Positions 1 through 4,726 of a stretch of DNA of 5,542 nt are shown piece by piece. A program made the translations under genes and the position numbers. Below the pieces are notes generated by a model. It made no database searches. It saw only the letters and a program-made list of their open reading frames with translations, and had not been told where the DNA came from. Origin of the DNA: an uncultured Eubacteriales bacterium. Its GTDB lineage: Bacteria; Bacillota; Clostridia; UMGS1883; UMGS1540. The stretch's first letter is position 1, and each line of letters starts with the position of its first letter. The stretch is taken from positions 1 to 5,542 of the forward strand of contig USAP01000119.1 in NCBI GenBank assembly GCA_900552775.1, written 5' to 3'.

Positions 1-45
1 AGGGAGGCAAAAGAAATCCGAAGTATAATAGGAGGTGCCGACTAA

Positions 46-195
46 ATGAGAGTCAAGATCACTCTGGCTTGTACCGAGTGCAAGCAGCGCAACTACAACA
101 CCATGAAAAACAAGAAAAATGATCCCGATCGTCTGGAACTGAAGAAATACTGCCCCTTCTGCAGAAAACACACTCTGCACAGAGAAACAAAATAA
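46..195 (+). CDS. rpmG: 50S ribosomal protein L33, zinc-binding (C+) form
   Basis: This 49-residue protein reads [12 protein letters not shown] at its start and ends HTLHRETK, which is the L33 pattern at the usual family length of about 50 residues. L33 is a small protein of the large ribosomal subunit near the E site. Four cysteines are visible as two CxxC pairs (C9/C12 and C36/C39), which form the zinc ribbon of the C+ type. The ATG at 46 sits 10 bases after a strong GGAGG (31-35), and no other start fits. It is the first gene seen in the window, 33 bases ahead of secE, and is probably cotranscribed with secE and nusG; the promoter would lie upstream of the window. Identity is clear despite the small size. 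Confidence 0.96.
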   Translation: MRVKITLACTECKQRNYNTMKNKKNDPDRLELKKYCPFCRKHTLHRETK

Positions 196-228
196 TTCAG
201 ATTATTCAGAGTTTAGGAGTGGAGCGAT

Positions 229-435
229 ATGAAAGCAATCGGCAAGTTCTTTGCAAAAATTGCAAAATTTTTCAGAGAGATAAAAGTTGAACTCAAGAAG
301 GTTGTTTGGCCCACATGGGATCAGATAAAGAACAATACCGTTGTTGTTTTGGCATGCGTTATTTTTATCGGCATAATTATTTGGGTGCTTGACGCCGTTT
401 TCGGCTGGGGAGTAAAACAAATTATTTCCAAATAA
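229..435 (+). CDS. secE: Preprotein translocase subunit SecE
   Basis: This 68-residue protein is a short single-span SecE, the clamp subunit of the SecYEG protein-conducting channel in the cytoplasmic membrane. Residues 1-20 form a basic amphipathic segment (KFFAKIAKFFREIKVE). Residues 21-36 carry the family signature ELKKVVWPTW followed by DQIKNNT, the cytoplasmic hinge. About residues 37-57 form one hydrophobic membrane helix. The length matches the one-span Gram-positive type rather than the three-span enterobacterial type. The ATG at 229 follows a GGAGTGGAG site at 216-224. The secE-nusG pairing is one of the most conserved in bacteria and supports the call. Confidence 0.96.
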   Translation: MKAIGKFFAKIAKFFREIKVELKKVVWPTWDQIKNNTVVVLACVIFIGIIIWVLDAVFGWGVKQIISK

Positions 436-447
436 CAATATCTTGAG

Positions 448-477
448 AAGGAGGAGGAACCACGGTTCCTTGGAATT
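448..477 (+). promoter_or_regulatory. nusG ribosome binding site with hairpin in the spacer
   Basis: The long Shine-Dalgarno AAGGAGGAGG (448-457) ends 20 bases before the nusG ATG, much farther than the 6-11 bases used by the other genes here. The gap contains an inverted repeat: AGGAAC (455-460) pairs with GTTCCT (465-470) around the loop CACG, with a possible extra G-U pair (454/471). If folded, AAGGAG (448-453) stays free and lies about 6-7 bases from the start. No alternative in-frame start (ATG, GTG or TTG) occurs between this site and 478. The pairing is seen directly; its role in translation is inferred. Confidence 0.5.
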
Positions 478-1017
478 ATGGCTGTGAATGCAAAATGGTA
501 CGTGGCTCACACGTACTCCGGTTACGAAAACAAGGTTAAAGCCAACATTGAAAAGACAATTGAAAATCGCGGAATGCAGGATTTGTTTGTTGATATCAAG
601 GTTCCCATGGAGGAAGTTGTTGAAAATAAAACTGACGAAGAAAGCGGCGCGGTTTCTCAGAAAGTTGTTTCACGCAAAATATATCCGGGTTATGTGTTTA
701 TAAAAATGCAGATGACGGACGAAAGCTGGTATGTTGTGCGTAATACGCGCGGCGTAACGGGCTTTGTCGGTCCCGGCTCAAAACCGGTTCCGCTTTCGGA
801 AGCGGAAGTTGAGAAAATGGGCGTTGAAACGCGTGTTGTGAAAGTCGACTTTGAAGTAGGAGACAATGTCCGCATTACTTACGGCCCGCTTGAAAGCTTT
901 ATAGGGGTTGTTGAAGAAATAAACCTCGAAAAGCAAAAGCTGCGTGTATGTGTTTCAATGTTTGGCAGAGAAACGCCGGTGGAACTTGAGTTCCATCAGG
1001 TGGAAGTTTTAAGATAA
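478..1017 (+). CDS. nusG: Transcription termination/antitermination factor NusG
   Basis: This 179-residue protein binds RNA polymerase during elongation and affects pausing, Rho action and coupling to ribosomes. The N-terminal NGN domain covers about residues 5-112. It begins with the hallmark KWYVAHTYSGYE (6-17) and contains KIYPGYVFIKM (67-77) and the conserved TRGVTGFVGPG (90-100). The C-terminal KOW domain covers about 125-179, with FEVGDNVRITYGPLESFIGVVEEIN-type sequence and a terminal HQVEVLR. Length is normal for a two-domain NusG. The acidic and polar stretch at 44-60 (EEVVENKTDEESGAVS) is a usual insertion between NGN strands. It lies 42 bases after secE. Its start depends on an unusually distant ribosome site, described separately. 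Confidence 0.98.
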   Translation: MAVNAKWYVAHTYSGYENKVKANIEKTIENRGMQDLFVDIKVPMEEVVENKTDEESGAVSQKVVSRKIYPGYVFIKMQMTDESWYVVRNTRGVTGFVGPGSKPVPLSEAEVEKMGVETRVVKVDFEVGDNVRITYGPLESFIGVVEEINLEKQKLRVCVSMFGRETPVELEFHQVEVLR

Positions 1018-1068
1018 TAAACCTTTGGGTTTGTTATAGAAAACGCGGTGCATCAGGAAAGCACTGCG
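1017..1068 (+). other. Two hairpins in the nusG-rplK spacer
   Basis: Two inverted repeats follow the nusG stop. The first is AAACC (1019-1023) pairing with GGTTT (1028-1032), extendable by two pairs. The second is stronger: CGCGGTGC (1044-1051) pairs with GCACTGCG (1061-1068) with one G-U pair, around a 9-base loop ATCAGGAAA. Neither is followed by a run of T, so they do not look like terminators. The second directly abuts the L1-type element starting at 1070 and may stack on it, or mark a transcript processing site. The structure is visible; the role is unknown. Confidence 0.45.
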
Positions 1069-1069
1069 G

Positions 1070-1101
1070 GTGGGAGAGCTTTAAGGCTCGCCAATTACCA
1101 C
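1070..1101 (+). promoter_or_regulatory. L1-type autoregulatory RNA element before rplK (copy 1)
   Basis: The RNA can form an outer helix GTGG (1070-1073) with CCAC (1098-1101), an asymmetric internal loop (GA on one side, GCCAATTA on the other) and an inner helix GAGC (1076-1079) with GCTC (1086-1089). The pattern GTGGGAG...TTACCAC closely resembles the L1 stalk site of 23S rRNA, recalled as GGUGGGAG...GAAAUACCACC. L1 is known to repress its own operon by binding an mRNA mimic of that site. The element ends 9 bases before the rplK ribosome site (AAGGAGG, 1111-1117). A second copy precedes rplA. Binding here is inferred from resemblance. Confidence 0.75.
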
Positions 1102-1128
1102 AATTATGGCAAGGAGGTGTAACACACA

Positions 1129-1554
1129 ATGGCACAGAAAATCACAGGTTATATAAAACTGCAAATTCCTGCAGGTAAAGCTACGCCGGCACCCCCGGTA
1201 GGTCCTGCACTCGGTCAGTATGGTGTTAACATTGTACAGTTTACCAAGGAATTTAACGAAAAAACAGCAAAAGATGCAGGACTTATTATCCCGGTAGTTA
1301 TTACCGTTTATGCGGATAGATCTTTCACTTTTATAACAAAGACTCCGCCTGCAGCGGTACTGCTCAAAAAGGCCTGCAAAATCGACAGCGGTTCCGGTGT
1401 ACCGAATAAGACAAAGGTTGCAACCGTTACCCGTGCACAGCTTAAAGAAATAGCTGAGCTTAAAATGCCCGATTTGAATGCCGCTAACATTGATTCTGCT
1501 ATCAGCATGATTGCAGGTACGGCAAGAAGTATGGGTATTGTTGTTGAAGATTAA
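1129..1554 (+). CDS. rplK: 50S ribosomal protein L11
   Basis: This 141-residue protein has the standard length of L11, which forms the GTPase-associated centre with 23S rRNA and the L10-L12 stalk and is needed for RelA-type stringent signalling. The N-terminal domain holds the proline-rich segment [17 protein letters not shown] (14-30), the thiostrepton and factor contact region, followed by [12 protein letters not shown]. The C-terminal RNA-binding domain carries [14 protein letters not shown], a flexible SGSGVPNK loop, and the ending [10 protein letters not shown]. The ATG at 1129 follows AAGGAGGTG (1111-1119). It lies 47 bases ahead of rplA, the usual partner. Translation is probably under L1 control through the element at 1070-1101. 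Confidence 0.98.
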   Translation: MAQKITGYIKLQIPAGKATPAPPVGPALGQYGVNIVQFTKEFNEKTAKDAGLIIPVVITVYADRSFTFITKTPPAAVLLKKACKIDSGSGVPNKTKVATVTRAQLKEIAELKMPDLNAANIDSAISMIAGTARSMGIVVED

Positions 1555-1558
1555 GCAA

Positions 1559-1593
1559 GTGGGAGGATTTTTAATCCGCTTACCACAAGGAGG
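1559..1593 (+). promoter_or_regulatory. L1-type RNA element overlapping the rplA translation signal (copy 2)
   Basis: The 47-base rplK-rplA gap contains a second element with the same plan as the one before rplK. GTGG (1559-1562) pairs with CCAC (1583-1586), and an inner helix GGATT (1565-1569) pairs with AATCC (1573-1577). Both copies share GTGGGAG, CGC and TTACCAC, but their inner helices differ in sequence while both still pair, which supports a real structure. CCAC runs directly into the rplA ribosome site AAGGAGG (1587-1593), so L1 bound here would cover it. The L1 identity is inferred from resemblance to the 23S rRNA site. Confidence 0.72.
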
Positions 1594-1601
1594 TTTTTTA
1601 A

Positions 1602-2297
1602 TTGAAAAGAGGTAAGAATTACATCGAAAGCGCAAAGCTCATCGACAGATCGCAGCTTTATGATGCTTCCGAAGCAATGAAACTCGTTATAAGCGCGTCA
1701 AAAGCTAAATTTGACGAAACAGTTGAAGCACATATCAAACTCGGTGTTGACTCGCGTCACGCGGATCAGCAGGTTAGAGGTGCGGTTGTACTGCCCCACG
1801 GAACAGGTAAAAAAATCAGAGTTTTGGTTTTCGCAAAAGGCGAAAAAGCAACGGAAGCTGAGGCTGCCGGTGCGGATTTTGTAGGAGCTGAAGAGCTTGT
1901 ACAGAAAATTCAGTCTGAAAACTGGTTTGATTTTGACGTTGTAGTGGCAACACCCGATATGATGGGTCTTGTAGGTCGTATAGGCCGTGTGCTCGGACCT
2001 AAAGGTCTTATGCCTAACCCCAAGGCGGGAACGGTTACAATGGACGTAACACGTGCCGTACAGGATATTAAAGCCGGTAAAATTGAATACCGTCTTGACA
2101 AAACAAACATTATTCACTGCCCCATCGGAAAGGTTTCTTTCGGAGATGAAAAGCTTGTAGATAACTTTACAACTCTTATGAACGCTATCGTTAAGGCTAA
2201 ACCTTCGGCAGCTAAGGGTCAGTATTTAAAGAGCGTTGCGGTTGCATCCACAATGGGACCGGGCGTGAAAGTAAACGGCGCAAAATTTGTTGGCTGA
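1602..2297 (+). CDS. rplA: 50S ribosomal protein L1, TTG start
   Basis: This 231-residue protein is full-length L1, which binds the mobile L1 stalk of 23S rRNA, helps release E-site tRNA, and in many bacteria represses its own mRNA. It begins [21 protein letters not shown] and carries the family signature [19 protein letters not shown] (129-146 region) in the second domain. The C-terminal part returns to domain I with [15 protein letters not shown] and ends [15 protein letters not shown]. The start codon is TTG at 1602, placed 8 bases after AAGGAGG (1587-1593). The resulting N-terminus matches family members exactly, and no nearer ATG fits. A weak start codon is unusual for a ribosomal protein and may go with feedback control. 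The stop is 6 bases before the rplJ promoter. Confidence 0.98.
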   Translation: MKRGKNYIESAKLIDRSQLYDASEAMKLVISASKAKFDETVEAHIKLGVDSRHADQQVRGAVVLPHGTGKKIRVLVFAKGEKATEAEAAGADFVGAEELVQKIQSENWFDFDVVVATPDMMGLVGRIGRVLGPKGLMPNPKAGTVTMDVTRAVQDIKAGKIEYRLDKTNIIHCPIGKVSFGDEKLVDNFTTLMNAIVKAKPSAAKGQYLKSVAVASTMGPGVKVNGAKFVG

Positions 2298-2303
2298 TTT
2301 TAC

Positions 2304-2332
2304 TTGACAAACTATTTATATTATGATATAAT
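2304..2332 (+). promoter_or_regulatory. Strong sigma-A promoter for rplJL
   Basis: A perfect -35 TTGACA (2304-2309) and a perfect -10 TATAAT (2327-2332) are separated by exactly 17 bases, with TGA just before the -10 (extended -10). Transcription should start near 2339-2340, immediately before the L10 leader. No terminator separates rplA from this promoter, so read-through from the L11 operon should add to its output. Confidence 0.93.
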
Positions 2333-2338
2333 ACTCTC

Positions 2339-2435
2339 GTTCCGCAGACAGCAGGTACAAAAATAAATCCTGCCGAGGGATACTTCTGAAGATTTTAAGA
2401 GGTTCTTTGTCTGCGGGCAGAGAACCTTTAATTTT
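2339..2435 (+). promoter_or_regulatory. L10 leader RNA (rplJ attenuator)
   Basis: The transcript leader before rplJ has the layout of the known L10 leader family. CCGCAGAC (2342-2349) is perfectly complementary to GTCTGCGG (2409-2416). Inside lies a hairpin GCAGG (2351-2355) with CCTGC (2369-2373), followed by CGAGGG, a typical L10-leader segment. The downstream strand GTCTGCGG is also part of the terminator hairpin (2401-2426), so the two folds exclude each other. In Bacillus subtilis, the L10(L12)4 complex regulates rplJL by attenuation through such a leader. The same logic is inferred here: excess L10-L12 favours termination, and shortage favours read-through. Confidence 0.88.
2401..2435 (+). 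terminator. Conditional terminator in the L10 leader
   Basis: GGTTCTTTGTC (2401-2411) pairs with GGCAGAGAACC (2416-2426) through 11 pairs, including two wobble pairs, around the loop TGCG. It is followed by TTTAATTTT (2427-2435). The T run is broken by AA, suggesting an imperfect, tunable terminator rather than a full stop. It overlaps the strand that can pair with 2342-2349. Confidence 0.82.
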
Positions 2436-2468
2436 GGGTTTATATTGAAACTGAGGAGGTGTTACAAT

Positions 2469-3059
2469 ATGCCAAGCGCATCGGTATTAAAGGAAAAACA
2501 GCAGATTGTCGCAGAACTTACGGAAAAAATTAAAAATGCGGCAACAGGTATCTTTGTTGACTACAGAGGACTTACGGTGGCTCAGGATACAGAGCTTCGT
2601 GCAAAGCTTCGTGAAGCAAACGTTGAGTACAAAGTTATAAAGAATACTCTTTGTCGTTTCGCTGTAGACGAGTTGGGCATGAATGAGCTTGATTCCATAT
2701 TGAACGGACCTACATCATTGGCTGTCAGCGTTGAAGATCCGGTTGCTCCCGCAAAGATTCTTGCAGACTTTGCAAAGGACAATGAGCAGCTTGAAATCAA
2801 GGCAGGCTTTATGGATGGCAAGGTTCTTTCAATGGATGAAATCAAAACTCTTGCTTCCACACCGTCAAGAGATACTCTTATTGCGAAGATTATGGGAAGC
2901 CTCAATGCTCCCGCTTCAGATCTTGTTCGCTTGCTTCAGGCTATAGTAGATACAGGAACAGAGCCTGCTGAACTCGCGGCAAAAAAAGCAGCTGACGCAG
3001 CTCCCGCAGAGGAAGCTTCGGCAGAGGCATCGGCTGAGGAAGCTCCCGCAGCTGAATAA
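2469..3059 (+). CDS. rplJ: 50S ribosomal protein L10
   Basis: L10 anchors the L7/L12 dimers to the ribosome base and, with L12, acts as repressor of its own operon. The protein is 196 residues from the ATG at 2469, which lies 9 bases after GAGGAGG (2453-2459). The in-frame TTG at 2445 lies upstream of this ribosome site and is rejected. The rRNA-binding domain includes GIFVDYRGLTVAQDTELRAKLR (27-48), VEYKVIKNTL (52-61) and the GPTSLAVS segment (80-87). The helical region at about 135-170 holds the L12 docking helix. Residues 167-196 are an Ala/Glu-rich acidic tail (AAPAEEASAEASAEEAPAAE), making the protein longer than the usual 165-175. The tail is probably disordered. Confidence 0.97.
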   Translation: MPSASVLKEKQQIVAELTEKIKNAATGIFVDYRGLTVAQDTELRAKLREANVEYKVIKNTLCRFAVDELGMNELDSILNGPTSLAVSVEDPVAPAKILADFAKDNEQLEIKAGFMDGKVLSMDEIKTLASTPSRDTLIAKIMGSLNAPASDLVRLLQAIVDTGTEPAELAAKKAADAAPAEEASAEASAEEAPAAE

Positions 3060-3064
3060 TTAAC

Positions 3065-3080
3065 ATAAAATTAATTTTAT
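3065..3080 (+). other. AT-only palindrome before the rplL ribosome site
   Basis: ATAAAATTAATTTTAT is a perfect 16-base palindrome in the 36-base rplJ-rplL gap and directly abuts the rplL site TGGAGG (3081-3086). As RNA it could form a weak 6-pair hairpin with a UUAA loop. It may keep the ribosome site accessible or guide processing, since L12 is needed in several copies per L10. This is inference; such AT palindromes can also arise by chance. Confidence 0.3.
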
Positions 3081-3095
3081 TGGAGGTAAACTTAA

Positions 3096-3464
3096 ATGGC
3101 AAATTTAGAAGGCATTATTGCTGAAATTAAAGAATTAAAGCTTTTGGAAGTTGCTGAACTCGTTAAAATGATGGAAGAAGAGTTTGGCGTAAGCGCTGCT
3201 GCTCCCGTTGCGGTTGCAGTTGCAGGTGACGCAGGTGCTGCTGCGGCAGAGAAGACAGAGTTTGACGTTGTTCTCGCTGAAGCAGGCGCTGAGAAGATTA
3301 AAGTTATAAAAGTAGTTCGTGAGATCACAGGTCTCGGACTTAAAGAAGCTAAGGATCTCGTTGAAGCTGCTCCTAAGGCTATCAAAGAAGGCGTATCCAA
3401 GGATGACGCTGAAGCTATGAAAGCTAAATTCGAAGAAGTTGGCGCTAAGATCGAACTTAAGTAA
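3096..3464 (+). CDS. rplL: 50S ribosomal protein L7/L12
   Basis: This 122-residue protein has the normal length for L7/L12, the multicopy stalk protein that recruits and activates translation GTPases. The N-terminal dimerisation and L10-binding helices cover about residues 1-32 ([22 protein letters not shown]). A flexible Ala/Gly/Val hinge spans about 33-51. The C-terminal factor-binding domain (53-122) has the conserved [20 protein letters not shown] (67-86) and [15 protein letters not shown]. The ATG at 3096 follows GGAGG (3082-3086) by 9 bases. It is 36 bases after rplJ and shares its promoter and attenuator. It ends just before a strong terminator instead of running into rpoB, which is unusual. 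Confidence 0.98.
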   Translation: MANLEGIIAEIKELKLLEVAELVKMMEEEFGVSAAAPVAVAVAGDAGAAAAEKTEFDVVLAEAGAEKIKVIKVVREITGLGLKEAKDLVEAAPKAIKEGVSKDDAEAMKAKFEEVGAKIELK

Positions 3465-3485
3465 TTATTTTCGAACCTAATTGAA

Positions 3486-3523
3486 AAAGGGTCTGCAGTG
3501 ATTTAAACTGCAAGCCCTTTTTT
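3486..3523 (+). terminator. Rho-independent terminator after rplL
   Basis: AAAGGG (3486-3491) pairs with CCCTTT (3515-3520), and TGCAGT (3494-3499) pairs with ACTGCA (3507-3512), with one mismatch and one wobble between the two blocks and a 7-base loop. The stem runs into an uninterrupted T run (3518-3523). It should end the rplJL transcript and insulate the rpsF operon, whose promoter begins 13 bases later. Confidence 0.92.
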
Positions 3524-3535
3524 ACGAAAAAGTCC

Positions 3536-3564
3536 TTGACAAATCGTAATAATTCGGATATAAT
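3536..3564 (+). promoter_or_regulatory. Strong sigma-A promoter for rpsF-ssb-rpsR
   Basis: A perfect -35 TTGACA (3536-3541) and a perfect -10 TATAAT (3559-3564) are 17 bases apart. Transcription should start near 3571, giving a leader of about 50 bases before rpsF. It has the same quality as the rplJ promoter, as expected for a ribosomal protein operon. Confidence 0.93.
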
Positions 3565-3578
3565 ATCAGAGTATCCTT

Positions 3579-3617
3579 GCTCTTTTAGGTAAAAAGAGCC
3601 ATTAGTCCAAAAGGAGG
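3579..3617 (+). promoter_or_regulatory. rpsF leader hairpin with alternative pairing to the ribosome site
   Basis: GCTCTTTT (3579-3586) pairs perfectly with AAAAGAGC (3592-3599) around the loop AGGTA. The strand CTCTTTT can instead pair with AAAGGAG (3610-3616), the rpsF ribosome site, using seven pairs with one G-U. The leader could therefore expose or mask the ribosome site. There is no T run, so it is not a terminator. The CCG-bearing S6:S18 motif known before rpsF in many bacteria is not visible here. The pairings are seen directly; regulation is speculative. Confidence 0.45.
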
Positions 3618-3625
3618 TGTATATG

Positions 3626-3925
3626 ATGACAGAACTCGTAAACAAGTATGAAACTATTTTTGTTCTTGACGCGGCCCTTTCAGAAGAGGAGACCACGGCA
3701 TTACAGGACAAGTTTACAGCTCTTATCGCAAAGTCCGGTGAGGTAGAAAGCGTTGACGTATGGGGCAAGCGCCGTTTGGCATATCCCATCAATTACAAGA
3801 CAGAAGGATACTATGTTCTTGTAAACTTCACAAGCTCGCCTGATTTCCCGAAAGAACTCGAGCGTGTTTACGGCATAACGGAAGGCGTGCTCCGCACGAT
3901 TATCGTTCGCCGCGACGAAGAGTAG
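3626..3925 (+). CDS. rpsF: 30S ribosomal protein S6
   Basis: This 99-residue protein has the ferredoxin-like S6 pattern: NKYETIFVLDAAL (6-18), the KWG-type segment VDVWGKRRLAYPINYKTEGYYVLVNF (43-68), and the ending EGVLRTIIVRRDEE. S6 binds 16S rRNA on the small-subunit platform as a pair with S18, encoded two genes on. Two tandem ATG codons exist at 3623 and 3626. The second is preferred because it lies 8 bases after AAGGAGG (3611-3617), matching the spacing of neighbouring genes, but 3623 is possible. GTG at 3617 lies inside the ribosome site and is rejected. The TAG stop forms part of the ssb ribosome site, which suggests translational coupling. Confidence 0.96.
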   Translation: MTELVNKYETIFVLDAALSEEETTALQDKFTALIAKSGEVESVDVWGKRRLAYPINYKTEGYYVLVNFTSSPDFPKELERVYGITEGVLRTIIVRRDEE

Positions 3926-3935
3926 GAGGATAAGA

Positions 3936-4364
3936 ATGGTAAACAAAGTAATCCTGGTCGGAAGACTTACTAAGGACCCTGAAATCAAAAGTACGGCAGC
4001 GGGTATTTCCGTTCTCAATTTCACCGTTGCTGTCACAAGAAAATATAAAGACCAGAACGGAGAGCGTCAGAGTGACTTTATAAACTGTGTTGCGTTCCGC
4101 AATACGGCAGATTTTATTTCCAAGTATTTTCATAAGGGAAACATGATTTCCATAGACGGAGCAATACAGACCCGTACTTATGATGATAACGAAGGAAAAC
4201 GTCACTATGTAACGGAAGTTATAGCAAATGACGCAGGCTTTATTGAAAGCAAACGTGAAATGGAAGGCGGAGCAGCTCAACAGCATGCAGAAACGGCTGA
4301 TACTTTGCCTGAGCTTCCGACAGAGTTCGGAGCAGACGCCATTGACGACGATTTGCCTTTCTGA
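3936..4364 (+). CDS. ssb: Single-stranded DNA-binding protein SSB
   Basis: This 142-residue protein coats single-stranded DNA in replication, repair and recombination. The OB-fold covers about residues 1-106, starting MVNKVILVGRLTKDPE with the expected SVLNFTVAV, DFINCVAFRNTADFI and KGNMISIDGAIQTR blocks. A short polar linker (107-135) leads to the acidic tip DDDLPF (137-142), the canonical docking peptide for RecO, PriA, RecQ and other partners. The linker is much shorter than in Escherichia coli SSB (178 residues). The ATG at 3936 is 6 bases after GGAGG (3925-3929), which overlaps the rpsF stop. Its position between rpsF and rpsR marks it as the essential housekeeping copy, not a plasmid or competence copy. 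Confidence 0.97.
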   Translation: MVNKVILVGRLTKDPEIKSTAAGISVLNFTVAVTRKYKDQNGERQSDFINCVAFRNTADFISKYFHKGNMISIDGAIQTRTYDDNEGKRHYVTEVIANDAGFIESKREMEGGAAQQHAETADTLPELPTEFGADAIDDDLPF

Positions 4365-4381
4365 GTTTGATTTCTATGGGC

Positions 4382-4401
4382 GCTGCGTATATGTGCGCAG
4401 C
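4382..4401 (+). other. Hairpin in the ssb-rpsR spacer
   Basis: GCTGCG (4382-4387) pairs perfectly with CGCAGC (4396-4401), and the 8-base loop can close by two more weak pairs to a TATG tetraloop. It lies in the 66-base gap 17 bases after the ssb stop. The following sequence has only a short T5 run ten bases later (4410-4414), so it is at best a weak terminator. It may instead be a processing or stability element that sets rpsR level apart from ssb. Function is not known. Confidence 0.45.
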
Positions 4402-4430
4402 AAGAATGATTTTTGAAAGGAGTTTTATCC

Positions 4431-4679
4431 ATGGAAAAGGAAAGAACAGAAAAGACTTTTCGCAGCCGCAAAGCTAAGAAAAAAGTCTGCCAGTTCTGTG
4501 CTGACAAAGTTGAGCATATCGATTATAAAGATGTAGCGCATCTCCGCCGTTATATTTCGGAAAGAGCTAAGATTCTTCCCCGCCGTATAACAGGAACATG
4601 TGCTAAACATCAGCGTCAGCTTACAACGGTGATTAAGAGAGCTCGTCATATTGCTCTTTTACCGTATTCGGCTGAATAA
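4431..4679 (+). CDS. rpsR: 30S ribosomal protein S18, zinc-binding (C+) form
   Basis: This 82-residue protein carries the S18 core: [20 protein letters not shown] (30-49), [23 protein letters not shown] (50-72) and a terminal IALLPY. It pairs with S6 on the small-subunit platform. C20, C23, C57 and H60 form the CxxC...CxxH set of the C+ type, suggesting a bound zinc ion. The ATG at 4431 follows AAAGGAG (4416-4422) by 8 bases. The in-frame TTG at 4413 lies upstream of this site and is rejected. It is the last gene of the rpsF operon, with a strong terminator 13 bases after its stop. Confidence 0.97.
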   Translation: MEKERTEKTFRSRKAKKKVCQFCADKVEHIDYKDVAHLRRYISERAKILPRRITGTCAKHQRQLTTVIKRARHIALLPYSAE

Positions 4680-4692
4680 TTTTAAATTTAGA

Positions 4693-4717
4693 GGGCTGTT
4701 TAAACAGCCCTTTTTTT
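4693..4717 (+). terminator. Rho-independent terminator after rpsR
   Basis: GGGCTGTTTAAACAGCCC (4693-4710) is a perfect palindrome forming a 7-pair GC-rich stem with a TTAA loop, directly followed by seven T (4711-4717). It is a textbook intrinsic terminator ending the rpsF-ssb-rpsR transcript. Confidence 0.96.
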
Positions 4718-4726
4718 ATATAACAC

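Noticed and set aside
24..29. TATAAT hexamer just before rpmG that looks like a -10 box
   Set aside because: It lies 1 base before the rpmG ribosome site, so a transcript would start inside that site, and the bases about 17 upstream (near 1-6) do not resemble TTGACA.
1032..1040. TGTTATAGA as a possible extended -10 promoter before rplK
   Set aside because: It has two mismatches to TATAAT and no -35 at a workable distance; the nearest TTGAGT (986-991) is 43 bases away.
1081..1635. Long minus-strand open frame opposite rplK
   Set aside because: It is a shadow of the clear rplK and rplA genes, with a Cys/Asn-rich unnatural composition and no ribosome site. The same applies to the other minus-strand frames opposite secE, rplA, rplJ, rplL, rpsF and ssb.
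2445..2468. Eight-residue N-terminal extension of L10 from a TTG codon
   Set aside because: The strong ribosome site GAGGAGG (2453-2459) lies inside this extension and points to ATG 2469, where the family N-terminus begins.
4413..4430. Six-residue N-terminal extension of S18 from a TTG codon
   Set aside because: The ribosome site AAAGGAG (4416-4422) lies downstream of that TTG and is correctly spaced for ATG 4431.
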